Notes under the pieces: generated by a model
What the model saw: only the letters and a program-made list of their open reading frames with translations
What the model was told of the DNA's origin: nothing
The model's database searches: none
Assembly (NCBI GenBank): GCA_050012355.1
Contig: JBEKHI010000066.1
Span: 1 to 26,210, forward strand
DNA from: JBEKHI01 sp050012355
GTDB taxonomy: Bacteria > Actinomycetota > Actinomycetes > Streptosporangiales > Streptosporangiaceae
Direction: 5' to 3'
Length of the DNA stretch: 26,210 nucleotides
Made by a program: the position numbers and the translations under genes
Shown here: positions 6,913 through 14,549 of the stretch, one piece after another
Numbering within the stretch: the first letter of the stretch is position 1
How the letters are laid out: every line of letters begins with the position of its first letter

Positions 6913-8319
6913 TTAGGACCGCGTTGCGGGCTCGCTGACCAGGCCGAACGCGGCGTGCGCGAGGGTCAGGGCGCTTAGTTCGGTGCTGGTGGGGATGGCG
7001 TTGTTCGGGTCAGACAGCTCCAGGACCACGACCGCCACCTGGCCGTCGGCTGAGCGGGCCAGGTAGCCGAGGGTCAGCACGCCGGTCTCGGATCCGCCCT
7101 TGAACCACACCAGCGGCCACGCCGAGTGCGACAGCGCGATGTCGCCGTTGTTGAACGACAAGGCGGTGGAGACGGGGCTTAGCTCGGGCCGGCCTGCGTC
7201 GCGGTACAGCCGGGCGAACTGCGCGCATAGGTCGGCGGGCGAGGCGAACCACTCGATACTGTCGATGTCCCTGGGGCTGGCAAGGTCGGCCGCGGTCAAG
7301 TTGATGGCCGACAGCGGAATGCGGTCGATGACGGTCCGCAGGTAGCTGAGCCGGGCGGATGGGGAGAGCGCGAGGTAGGCGTCGGCGTAATACGGGTAGT
7401 CGTCGTACTTGAGCATGAACATCTCCCGGGTCCGCAGGAACGGCTCGTCCAGGCTGGCGTGCGCGGAGGTAAGCCGGACCTGCGCCTCGACAGCGGCCCG
7501 GCCGACCAGCGCGGCCAGCTCGTCGGCGGCGGTGTTATCGCTGCTGGAGATCATCAGGTCGGCGAGCTGAGCCACCGTGTAGCGGGTCCCGGCCGGCTCG
7601 ATCTGCAGGCTGCCGCTCGGCAGGCTGCGTAGTCTCGCGGAGAGCGCGACCGTCTGGTCCCAGGAGAGCCGTCCGGCGGTCACCGCGTCCGCCACCGCGC
7701 CGAGGATGTAAAGCTTCAGCATCGACCCCAGCGGCCGAGCGGTGGACGGCGCCACCGTGTTGACCGGGTCGCAGGTGCCGTCGGCGCCGATGGTGGCGGC
7801 CTCGAAGCCGACATCCGGTGCCAGGCTGGATGCGGCGGTGTCCAGCGCCTGCCAGGAGGCAGGACCGGACGGGAAGGTCGGGGCCGCGCCGAGCTCGGCG
7901 GCTTCGATTAGCCCGTCAGAGTCGGTCTCGATCTCGACCGTGAGCTCGGTAGTCCCGGCCACGGCCTGGGCCTCGAGCACGGTTCGGGTGGTTCCCGCGT
8001 CGAGGGAGATCAGCCGCCAGGGGCCCTTACTCGGGAACTGCTCGAAGGCCTGGTTGATCTGCGTGGCGGAAGCTTTGGCCAGGAACGCCTGGTCGAAATG
8101 CCGGTCGATCTCGCTGACCGGCAGCGGAGCGTGCGGCGCCGCCGAAAGCAGCCAGTCCAATTGCCTGCCCACCGCGAACTTGGGCAGTGCAAAGGTAAGT
8201 GACGCTCCGGCGTGGCCAGCTGGCTCGGCTGACGCCCCGGCCGACCCGCTGCCCACGCACGCGACCGTGATCGCCACGGCCGCCGATCCGATAACTGCCA
8301 ATGCTGATCGCATTCGCAT
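6913..8319 (-). CDS. Secreted class A beta-lactamase-fold serine hydrolase (LpqF/ORF12-like)
   Basis: This is a 468-residue exported protein. It opens with MRMRSALAVIGSAAVAITVAC, a signal peptide; Cys21 could be lipidated, although TVAC is not a perfect lipobox. Residues about 65-145 resemble the small N-terminal domain of ORF12/LpqF-like proteins (FDQAFLAKASATQINQAF, then PWRLISL). The lactamase fold follows with intact motifs: Ser199-x-x-Lys202 in GSMLKLY, SDN at 260-262 and KGG at 407-409 before SETG. Active serine chemistry (esterase, transpeptidase-like or lactamase) is thus plausible. I see no clear omega-loop general-base Glu, so classical penicillinase activity is doubtful. AGAGGA 8 nt upstream supports the start. 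It lies 50 bp downstream of a related but catalytically dead protein and is probably cotranscribed with it. Confidence 0.85.
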   Translation of the reverse strand: MRMRSALAVIGSAAVAITVACVGSGSAGASAEPAGHAGASLTFALPKFAVGRQLDWLLSAAPHAPLPVSEIDRHFDQAFLAKASATQINQAFEQFPSKGPWRLISLDAGTTRTVLEAQAVAGTTELTVEIETDSDGLIEAAELGAAPTFPSGPASWQALDTAASSLAPDVGFEAATIGADGTCDPVNTVAPSTARPLGSMLKLYILGAVADAVTAGRLSWDQTVALSARLRSLPSGSLQIEPAGTRYTVAQLADLMISSSDNTAADELAALVGRAAVEAQVRLTSAHASLDEPFLRTREMFMLKYDDYPYYADAYLALSPSARLSYLRTVIDRIPLSAINLTAADLASPRDIDSIEWFASPADLCAQFARLYRDAGRPELSPVSTALSFNNGDIALSHSAWPLVWFKGGSETGVLTLGYLARSADGQVAVVVLELSDPNNAIPTSTELSALTLAHAAFGLVSEPATRS

Positions 8320-8369
8320 TTGATTGTTCCTCTCATTTCGGTGTGTCCGCTCCCCCGTGGAGCGGAAGT

Positions 8370-9893
8370 TCAGCGTGCGGTCTTCGCCCAGGCGCGCAGC
8401 ACGCCGTCGTTGACGCGGTCGACCGCGATGAGCCGGTTGGTGAGGGAGATGTGCACCTGACCGTCGCGGATCCGCAGCAACAGCGCGGCGGCGGAGCCGG
8501 GGAACACGCCGCCGGTCATCGCGACGTCTCCGCGCGGGCTGAGCAGCCAGCCCAGGCCAGCCCGCAGCTCACCGCCATCGGCCGCGGGTGCGGGCGCTAC
8601 TGCCTGGCTCGCCAGTGAGTCAGGCAGTAGCGACGCCCACCCGGTACCCAGCCGCAGCAGATCGGCCGGGGTCGCCCACAGCCCGCCCGCGGCCGGAAGG
8701 GTGCAGACCTTGGCGGGCACCGGCGCGAAGGCACCCTCGGCCGTCACTCGGTAGCCGGTCACCGCGCGCGGCCCGAATTCGGCCGCGCTGGCGGGGAACG
8801 ACGAGTCGCGCATGCCCAGCGGCCCGAGCACGAGACGGCCGGCCGCCTCCCGGAACGATGAGCCGGTGACGTCGGCGACCAGTTGCCCGAGTACGGCAAA
8901 CCCGCCGTTGCTCGGCCACACGACGCCGCGCGGTCCGCCGCAGCCGATCACCGGGCCGGTCACCGTGACTAGCTCGGGCACCCGATCGGCGATCAGTGTC
9001 CCGCCCGCGGGATTGTCCACTCCGCCGGTGCTGCTGAGCAGTTCCCGGACGGTGACCGTGTCGTCGGCCAGCCGCACGGTACGCAGGTAGTCGTTGGCCG
9101 GCCAGTCGAGGCCGATCTGGCCGGCCGCGACCAGGCGCAGCACCGCGGTGGTGGTGACCAGGGAGGCGATGCCGGATGCCGGGAACCGGTGGCTGGGCTG
9201 GAGGACCTCGCCCCTGTCCAGGTCCGCCCAGCCGGTCGCGGTCACCCATGGCGTGCCGCCTGGGCCATTCCCGGCCAGCAGCAGCCCGGCCAGCCCGAGC
9301 TCGCCGAACGCCCATCCCGCGAGCTCGGCGGCCCAGTCCGGTGGCGCACCGCTGCTGTCCGTCGGCGGCAGACCGGTACGCGGGTCGGCGATCAACTTGC
9401 CGAGCGGGAATCCCCGCAGGCCGGTCAGCTTGTGCGGCGGGTCGGCGGCGGCGGCCGCGGCCACGTCAAGGCCGCCGATCTGCACCCGGACGACCAGTGA
9501 CGTCTGGCTCGCGACTACTAGTTCCTCCCGCAACGCCGCGGCCACGCTGGTGATGGTCCGCACCAGCACGTCGGGCGGAATCGCGGCCAGGAACTGGTCG
9601 TCGAAGTGCTGCCGTAGCTCGTCCTCACCGGGAACCGCCCAGCCTTGCTCTCCGGCATCCCGGAACCGGGCGATCATCCACTGGAGCTGGGCCAGTGCGG
9701 GGTTCGCGGCCGCGGACGGGCTCGCGACGAACTGCTTGAGCGCCGCCCAGCTTGGGTGGCCGTGCTCCCGCGCGACGGCTAGCTGCGCGTCGTGCAGGGA
9801 AGCGAACTCGCCGACGGCGAGGCGGCGTTTCGCGGCGAGCTTGAGATAGCGCAGACTCGGCTGACCGGGAAGCGCACGGTTGCGTGCGGGCAT
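8370..9893 (-). CDS. Class C beta-lactamase-fold protein lacking catalytic residues
   Basis: This is a 507-residue protein without a signal peptide, probably cytoplasmic. Residues 1-57 form a helical module (PSLRYLKLAAKRRL, LHDAQLAVAREHG, PSWAALKQF) seen at the N-terminus of various actinobacterial proteins. Residues about 70-145 resemble the small ORF12-type domain also present in the next gene. From about 185 the fold is that of class C beta-lactamases/DD-peptidases, clear in TTTAVLRLVAAGQIGLDWPA and SNGGFAVLGQLVADVTG. The catalytic positions are changed: the expected S-x-x-K aligns with Gly241-x-x-Ser244, Y-x-N reads PSN with Pro328, and the HTG/KTG box reads MTG with Met459. The frame is intact, so it is probably a binding or regulatory protein rather than a pseudogene. 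AGGAAGG precedes the ATG. Confidence 0.8.
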   Translation of the reverse strand: MPARNRALPGQPSLRYLKLAAKRRLAVGEFASLHDAQLAVAREHGHPSWAALKQFVASPSAAANPALAQLQWMIARFRDAGEQGWAVPGEDELRQHFDDQFLAAIPPDVLVRTITSVAAALREELVVASQTSLVVRVQIGGLDVAAAAAADPPHKLTGLRGFPLGKLIADPRTGLPPTDSSGAPPDWAAELAGWAFGELGLAGLLLAGNGPGGTPWVTATGWADLDRGEVLQPSHRFPASGIASLVTTTAVLRLVAAGQIGLDWPANDYLRTVRLADDTVTVRELLSSTGGVDNPAGGTLIADRVPELVTVTGPVIGCGGPRGVVWPSNGGFAVLGQLVADVTGSSFREAAGRLVLGPLGMRDSSFPASAAEFGPRAVTGYRVTAEGAFAPVPAKVCTLPAAGGLWATPADLLRLGTGWASLLPDSLASQAVAPAPAADGGELRAGLGWLLSPRGDVAMTGGVFPGSAAALLLRIRDGQVHISLTNRLIAVDRVNDGVLRAWAKTAR

Positions 9894-10044
9894 GGCAGCC
9901 CTTCCTCACGCCCGTGGATCCGCGTGCACCGGGCCGGAAAGACTCGCCTCGGAGACTGTCTACATCGGCCGGTGTGCTTGCAGCACTTCCCGCGGATCCA
10001 GCGGTGGCCGGTACCACCAAGAAGATATTAACACCGGAAGAAGG

Positions 10045-10082
10045 GCGGCCGCCCTGAGCTCGGGGGTACCCAGGGCGGCCGC
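10045..10082 (-). terminator. Hairpin terminator after the diiron protein gene
   Basis: GCGGCCGCCCTG (10045-10056) pairs perfectly with CAGGGCGGCCGC (10071-10082) around a 14-nt loop. On the minus strand TTCTTCC follows. It lies about 50 bp beyond the stop at 10131 and would isolate that operon from the lactamase-fold genes. Confidence 0.55.
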
Positions 10083-10130
10083 GTCTACTTGTTAATCGTC
10101 GCGAGCCCCCCGCCGCGTTACAGGTGGCGA

Positions 10131-11165
10131 CTAAAAAACCGGGATGATGTCCTCGGGGTCGATGTCGTCCTTCACGTCGACGCCCTCGATGTCCAGCTCA
10201 GGGATGGCGGGGAACTCGATACCCCAGCGCTGCACGATCGCGCGGACGCGGGCGATCGCGACCCGCCAGTTCTCCGCCTGCTCCTCGTACGTCAGCACGC
10301 CGAGGCCCGCGTCACGGGCGATCGACATGAGCACCCGATGGTTCGGCAGGAAGTACGGCGGCAGGTCCCAGAAGCCGCTCGGAGGCGGCTCCCACAAGAT
10401 CATCGACAGGAACACGAACCCGGCGCGGAGCTGCCTGGTGATCAGCTCCTTGACGTCGGGGACCAGCCCCGGCCACTCGTTCTCCAGGATCGTCATGCAG
10501 ATCTGCAGATGCCGGGACTCGTCGCGGCCGATCTTGGTGAACATCTCGCGGAAGACGGGATGAGAAGTGCCAGACGACATGCCGCGGAACAGCGTGGACG
10601 CCGCCATCTCCCCCATCATGAAGCTGGTGAACAGCACCGCGAGCGAGTACTTGCCGACCGCCTTGTTGTAGCCGCTCCAGTACCGGCCGCCGTTGTGGTA
10701 TAGCCAGCCGATGTTGTTGTGCGCGGCTCGCTCCAGGTCGGTGCTCGGCGTCCAGTCCAAGGGCCCGCCGGGCCACAGTGCGGCGATCGTCCGCTGGCAG
10801 CACTCCTCGTGGTTCATCTCGTCGCGGGTGATGGAGAAGAAGCACTTGCGGACGGGATCCTCTTCGTGCTGCTCGAACGCCTGGATCGTCGCCCGCGCGA
10901 ACACCGCGGGGCCGGAAGCGTCGAAGTTCGCGAGCACCGCGAACCAGTACATCACCGCCAGTCGCTGTTCCTCGGTGAAATCGGACGCGCGCAGCGACGA
11001 CCACGACAGGTCCGCTGGGTTCCACACCGCGCGCTTGGACTTCTCGTAGATGGCGGCCAGCTTCTCGGTGTCCACATGCCATTCCATCGGGTAGATGTTG
11101 GGCTGCGGGACCTCGGGCGCTGGCCAGAACCCCTCGGGAGGGATCGTCACGTCAAGATCGGCCAT
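10131..11165 (-). CDS. Ferritin-like diiron protein, R2-like, substrate unknown
   Basis: This is a 344-residue, mainly helical protein. Two E-x-x-H pairs, Glu116/His119 in RDEMNHEE and Glu216/His219 in GRDESRHL, with Glu186 (MMGEMAAS) between them, give the four-helix carboxylate-bridged diiron layout. Asp82, 34 residues before the first pair, is the likely first ligand, as in ribonucleotide reductase R2. The surrounding sequence is not that of a true NrdB or of R2lox, so an oxidase or oxygenase role (AurF-like or a hydroxylase) is inferred, not shown. AAAGGAG lies 7 nt before the ATG and overlaps the stop codon of the fumarylacetoacetate hydrolase family gene, so translation is coupled. That pairing hints at aromatic or ring-cleavage catabolism. 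No partner reductase is adjacent. Confidence 0.75.
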   Translation of the reverse strand: MADLDVTIPPEGFWPAPEVPQPNIYPMEWHVDTEKLAAIYEKSKRAVWNPADLSWSSLRASDFTEEQRLAVMYWFAVLANFDASGPAVFARATIQAFEQHEEDPVRKCFFSITRDEMNHEECCQRTIAALWPGGPLDWTPSTDLERAAHNNIGWLYHNGGRYWSGYNKAVGKYSLAVLFTSFMMGEMAASTLFRGMSSGTSHPVFREMFTKIGRDESRHLQICMTILENEWPGLVPDVKELITRQLRAGFVFLSMILWEPPPSGFWDLPPYFLPNHRVLMSIARDAGLGVLTYEEQAENWRVAIARVRAIVQRWGIEFPAIPELDIEGVDVKDDIDPEDIIPVF

Positions 11166-11177
11166 GTTACGGCTCCT

Positions 11178-11975
11178 TTACCTGATCTTGTTACGCAATA
11201 CCCCGATGCCCTCGATCTCGCACTCAACGACGTCACCTGGGGAGAGCCACCGACCGTCGTTATGCTCAAGGATGCATCCGGTGCCTACGGTGCCCGAGCC
11301 GATCACGTCGCCCGGCCGAAGTCCGCGAGTGTTACGCACCGCCTGGGCGAGGATCTCATCCCAGGAGTAGTGGATGTCGGCCGCGTTCCCGCGGGAACGC
11401 TCCTCGCCGTTGACCCTGGCCGTCATCACGGCATCTCCCAGGTCACCGGTGACCAGCACCGGACCAAACGACGTGGCGAAATCCTTCGCCTTCGCCGGGC
11501 CCAGTCCGATGCGCATCTCCTTGCGCTGGATGTCCCGGGCGGACCAGTCGTTCATCACGGTGAAGCCGGCGATCCGCCCGCCGGTGCCGATGACGGCCGC
11601 GACCTCAAGCTCGTAGTCAAGCTCCGCGGTCCCGGCGGGATATGGCACGTCCTCGCCGGGGCCGTAAATCGCGTCCGGGTTGGTGAAGTAGAACGCCGGG
11701 AACTCGTACCACTCCGGCGGGACCTGCGCGCCCCGGTTGGCGCGGGCGGTCGCGATGTGCTGCTCGAAGGCGAAGAAGTCCCGCACCGTCGGCGGCCGGG
11801 GAACCGGCGCCCGCAGCGTCACGTCGCCGAGCGGGAAGCTCGGCCCGTCCGGTACGTCGAAGTCCGCGGCCAGCACGTCCACCAGCGTCGGTGCCTCCAG
11901 CCGCAGGACCTCGTCACCGGAAACCCGCCCGGGCGCGTCCGAGCCGCCTGCCACGCTAAACGTGCAATACCGCAT
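11178..11975 (-). CDS. Fumarylacetoacetate hydrolase family protein
   Basis: This is a 265-residue protein of the FAH superfamily. These enzymes hydrolyse, decarboxylate or isomerise beta-diketo or 2-oxo acids from aromatic degradation, using one divalent metal. Visible features: FAFEQHIATAR with the candidate catalytic His73, the metal ligands Glu122 and Glu124 in LDYELEVA, Asp143 in MNDWSARDIQ, the lysine-rich GPAKAKDF, and the closing SGTVGTGCI loop. Length and the small N-terminal domain suit the homoprotocatechuate-isomerase/FAH group. It starts 9 bp after the lytic-transglycosylase-like gene and ends 12 bp before the diiron gene, so all three probably share a message. The substrate cannot be assigned. 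Confidence 0.9.
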   Translation of the reverse strand: MRYCTFSVAGGSDAPGRVSGDEVLRLEAPTLVDVLAADFDVPDGPSFPLGDVTLRAPVPRPPTVRDFFAFEQHIATARANRGAQVPPEWYEFPAFYFTNPDAIYGPGEDVPYPAGTAELDYELEVAAVIGTGGRIAGFTVMNDWSARDIQRKEMRIGLGPAKAKDFATSFGPVLVTGDLGDAVMTARVNGEERSRGNAADIHYSWDEILAQAVRNTRGLRPGDVIGSGTVGTGCILEHNDGRWLSPGDVVECEIEGIGVLRNKIR

Positions 11976-11984
11976 CAGGACAGA

Positions 11985-12797
11985 CTAGTAAAAGCCGTTC
12001 GCTTCCTCGAAGTCCCACGCCGCACAGGGCGATCCGTACGTGCTCTGGATGTAGCCCAGGCCCCACTTGATCTGCGTGGTCGCGTCGGTCAGGTAGTCCG
12101 AGCCGGCCGAGGCCATCTTGGAGGCCGGCAGCGACTGCGGGACGCCGTACGCACCCGACGCGTTCTCCGCGTCCCACTCCCAGCCGGACTCCCGGTTCCA
12201 GAGGTCTAGCAGGCAGGTGAACTGCGACGACACGCTGAAGCCGTAGCTAGGCATCAGCTCCTGGGCGACCGTCTGCGCCTGCGACGGGCTCAGTTCCCCC
12301 GACGCGGTATCGGTATCGGTGCTGGTGCCGGTGCTGCTGCCCGCCTGGTCAGCCGCCGCGGCGGCAGCGGCCGCCGACGCCGAGGCGGCGGCCTCGGCCT
12401 GAGCTTCGGCCGCCTCGGCCTTGGCCTTGGCCGCGGCCACGACCTTCGACGGCGCCACGAGCTTCGGGTTCCCCATCGTGGACATGGTCTGGCTCGCCGC
12501 CGTCAGGTCGATGATCTCCTGGCGCTTCGCCTCCAGCACCGCGATGGCCTGGCTGTTCGGCAGCGCTTCGTAAGCAGCCGAGAAGCCGGATCCATGCCGC
12601 CACGAGCCGTGGTAATAGCCAGCCAAGCTGGCGGCTACCACGATGAGCGCCGCGACGATCGCCACTCCGGCGATGGGGTTGCGGCGATGATGACGCTTGA
12701 CAGAGCGCCGGCCGTTGGGCCCGGGCGGCAGCGCCGCCGGCGGGGTCGTCCGGTCATGGTTGTTAGCCCTGCTGTCGCGGCGTCGTGTGGCTAGCAA
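11985..12797 (-). CDS. Membrane-anchored lytic transglycosylase-like protein
   Basis: About 270 residues from the TTG at 12797. A basic, proline-rich cytoplasmic start is followed by one membrane helix (about 41-60, GVAIVAALIVVAAS). An alanine-rich helical stalk comes next, then a Ser/Thr/Asp linker, then a C-terminal SLT-like domain. The domain shows LWNRESGWEWDAENASGAYG with the candidate catalytic Glu203, then GVPQSLP and IKWGLGYI. Such proteins cleave peptidoglycan glycan strands outside the membrane. The frame is open to 12848, but codons before 12797 are A/T-ending. AGAGGA at 12807-12812 sits 9 nt before this TTG, and a TATATT -10 lies at 12856-12861. The start remains uncertain. Two metabolic genes follow closely, an odd partnership for a wall enzyme. 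Confidence 0.75.
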   Translation of the reverse strand: MLATRRRDSRANNHDRTTPPAALPPGPNGRRSVKRHHRRNPIAGVAIVAALIVVAASLAGYYHGSWRHGSGFSAAYEALPNSQAIAVLEAKRQEIIDLTAASQTMSTMGNPKLVAPSKVVAAAKAKAEAAEAQAEAAASASAAAAAAAADQAGSSTGTSTDTDTASGELSPSQAQTVAQELMPSYGFSVSSQFTCLLDLWNRESGWEWDAENASGAYGVPQSLPASKMASAGSDYLTDATTQIKWGLGYIQSTYGSPCAAWDFEEANGFY

Positions 12798-12855
12798 AAA
12801 GACAAGTCCTCTCAACGTGGCGCTCGGAGGACGACTATGCCACACCAAATGATGA

Positions 12856-12877
12856 AATATATCGGATTTGTAACAAA
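12856..12877 (-). promoter_or_regulatory. Putative promoter/operator of the transglycosylase-like gene
   Basis: This is a locally A/T-rich stretch. On the minus strand TATATT (12861-12856) is a good -10, but no convincing -35 is seen. The 11-bp palindrome TTTGTAACAAA (12867-12877) lies just upstream. Its GTAAC core resembles sites described for the actinobacterial regulator MtrA, which controls wall hydrolases; that link is only a suggestion. Confidence 0.35.
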
Positions 12878-12935
12878 AGACCGCGTGTGGTACTTCGAGC
12901 GGTTTGCCCGGAACGCGCGGTCAGGGCACCCGCCC

Positions 12936-12983
12936 ATGGATGTCCCATCGATGGCCGAATTCGGCCATCGATGGGACATCCAT
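12936..12983. terminator. Perfect 48-bp palindrome, probable bidirectional terminator after folD
   Basis: The two 24-bp halves (12936-12959 and 12960-12983) are exact reverse complements with no spacer, centred on GAATTC. As RNA they would form a stem of about 22 bp with a 4-nt AAUU loop on either strand. It begins 17 bp after the folD stop, so termination is the simple reading. No T-run follows, and both the perfect symmetry and the length are unusual. Confidence 0.6.
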
Positions 12984-13000
12984 CGGGTCGCCGAGCGGCT

Positions 13001-13837
13001 TCAGGCAGCCCAGCGGGACGCTTGGAGGGTGTTGGCCAGCAGCATCGCGATCGTCATCGGGCCGACACCGCCGGGGACCGGGGTGATCCGGGCCGCGATA
13101 CCGTCAAGCTCGGCCGCCCGCACATCCCCGGCCAGCCGGCCGTCTGGCGTGCGGTTGATGCCCACGTCGATCACCGTGGCACCAGGCTTAACATGCTCCG
13201 CGCCGATGAGACCGTGCACACCGGTGGCCACCACCAGGATGTCCGCGACCCGGGTGACGGCTGGCAGGTCGACGGTGCGCTTGTGCGCTACGGTCACCGT
13301 CGCCTCGCGGTGCAGCAGCATCTGTGACATCGGACGCCCCACGAGCTGCGAATAACCGACCACGACAGCGTGCGCGCCCGCGATGGACACTCCCTCGGCG
13401 TCCAGCAGTTCCATCACCCCGCTGGGCGTGCACGGCCGCAGGCCAGGAGCACCGCGGGCCAGCAGCCCGGTGCTCATGGTCGTCAGGCCGTCGACGTCCT
13501 TGCCCGCGGGGATCCGGTCGATCAGCGACGCTGAATCCAGGCCCGGCGGCAACGGCAGCTGCAGCAAGATCCCCGACACGTCCGGGTCAGCCGCGAGCTG
13601 GTCAATCACCTCGGCGACCTGCTCCTGGGTGGCCTCGGCTGGCATCGACCGATGGAACTCGCGCATGCCGACCGCCAGCGCCGCGCGGCGCTTGTTCGCC
13701 ACGTAGACCGCACTCGCCGGATCGTCCCCGACCAGAATGGTCGCCAGTCCCGGTACCCGGTCACTCGTGGCGATCTCTTCAGCGATCCTCGACCTGATGT
13801 CGCGGGCGATCTTCTTGCCTTCGATTAGCGTGGTCAG
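13001..13837 (-). CDS. folD: Bifunctional methylenetetrahydrofolate dehydrogenase/cyclohydrolase, probable CTG start
   Basis: FolD oxidises 5,10-methylene-THF to methenyl-THF with NADP+ and hydrolyses it to 10-formyl-THF. Family motifs are clear: DDPASAVYVANKRRAA with the catalytic Tyr and Lys, ILLQLPLP, GKDVDGL, the nucleotide-site VVGYSQLVGRPM and PVPGGVGPMT. The conserved part begins at LTTLIEGKK. The matching codon at 13837 is CTG, with AGAGGA 8 nt upstream, giving 278 residues, the usual length. The nearest ATG in frame (13933) would add 32 residues of non-family sequence with poor codon bias and no ribosome site; a GTG at 13885 is also possible. The perfect palindrome at 12936-12983 follows the stop. 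Confidence 0.92.
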   Translation of the reverse strand: MTTLIEGKKIARDIRSRIAEEIATSDRVPGLATILVGDDPASAVYVANKRRAALAVGMREFHRSMPAEATQEQVAEVIDQLAADPDVSGILLQLPLPPGLDSASLIDRIPAGKDVDGLTTMSTGLLARGAPGLRPCTPSGVMELLDAEGVSIAGAHAVVVGYSQLVGRPMSQMLLHREATVTVAHKRTVDLPAVTRVADILVVATGVHGLIGAEHVKPGATVIDVGINRTPDGRLAGDVRAAELDGIAARITPVPGGVGPMTIAMLLANTLQASRWAA

Positions 13838-13983
13838 TGCCCGATTCCTCTCTGATCCACTCCGCAGTGGCTCAGCCCTCGCCACCGGCCAACCGTTTTC
13901 GCGTAGCTCAGATGCCCCGGTCCCGCTATGCATCGGCGTCGATGCCGAACTGGGTGATGATGCGGGTGCATTCCAGGGTAACC

Positions 13984-13996
13984 GGTCACGGTGACC
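13984..13996. repeat. Short palindrome upstream of folD
   Basis: GGTCAC-G-GTGACC is a perfect 6-1-6 inverted repeat in the gap between the flavin reductase stop (14027) and folD. It could be an operator. It overlaps the GGGAGG-preceded GTG of a small, doubtful frame. Confidence 0.3.
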
Positions 13997-14026
13997 TCCC
14001 GAACACCCTCCGCCAAGTCCCGCCGA

Positions 14027-14509
14027 TCAGCGGAGCTGGCGGAAGCGGCTCGCGTGGAAGACCAGCGGGGCGACCGCCGGGTCCGCGTCGAGCTCATGCA
14101 CGCGCAGCAGGATCACGTCGTGGTCCCCGGCCGGAACCACGTGATGGACACTGCACTCCAGCCAGGCGCTCGCACCCTCCACGAAGACGGCCCCGCCGCC
14201 GCTCACTCGCCAGGGCAGCGTCGCGAACTTGTCCGTCCCGCGACCGCTGAGCTGCCGGCAGGCGTCCTCTTGGTGCGCGCCGAGGATGCTGATGCCCAGC
14301 CGTCCGACATCGCGGATCCGCGGCCAGGTGGTCGAGCTGTGCGCCACGCAGACCGAGACGATCGGGGGGACCAGGGAGACCGACGTGAACGAGTTGGCCG
14401 CGATACCGAACGGCACCTGGTCAACCAGGGCGGCGACGGCGGTCACGCCGGTCGGGAACGCACCGAAGACTCGCCGGAGCTCAGGCTCGGAGTCGATCAC
14501 GCGTGTCAT
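14027..14509 (-). CDS. Flavin reductase-like protein (HpaC type)
   Basis: About 160 residues from the ATG at 14509. The flavin-reductase-like fold shows in RVFGAFPTGVTAVAAL, FGIAANSFTSVSLVPPIVSV (flavin binding) and the late GDHDVILLRV, where the family has its conserved GDH. These proteins reduce free FMN or FAD with NAD(P)H and supply a partner monooxygenase. No monooxygenase lies in this unit, only the alpha/beta hydrolase 40 bp upstream. The partner must be elsewhere, or the protein binds flavin for itself. The frame is open to 14590, but those codons read as Arg/Ser-rich non-family sequence overlapping the hydrolase, so the internal ATG is preferred. Confidence 0.88.
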   Translation of the reverse strand: MTRVIDSEPELRRVFGAFPTGVTAVAALVDQVPFGIAANSFTSVSLVPPIVSVCVAHSSTTWPRIRDVGRLGISILGAHQEDACRQLSGRGTDKFATLPWRVSGGGAVFVEGASAWLECSVHHVVPAGDHDVILLRVHELDADPAVAPLVFHASRFRQLR

Positions 14510-14549
14510 CGGGCACCCACGGGAACGCGGTCGAGCACGACATCCCCGG

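Noticed and set aside
8370..9893. Pseudogene call for the motif-less lactamase-fold protein
   Set aside because: The frame is intact over 507 codons with normal codon bias and a good ribosome site, so a functional non-enzyme is more likely.
12840..12935. c-di-AMP (ydaO-type) riboswitch upstream of the wall hydrolase
   Set aside because: Actinobacterial wall hydrolases often have one, but the leader here is too short and the conserved core could not be found.
13838..13993. 51-codon minus-strand frame upstream of folD with GGGAGG before its GTG
   Set aside because: Codon third positions are not G/C-biased and the peptide is His/Arg-rich without family features. Kept only as a remark on folD translation.
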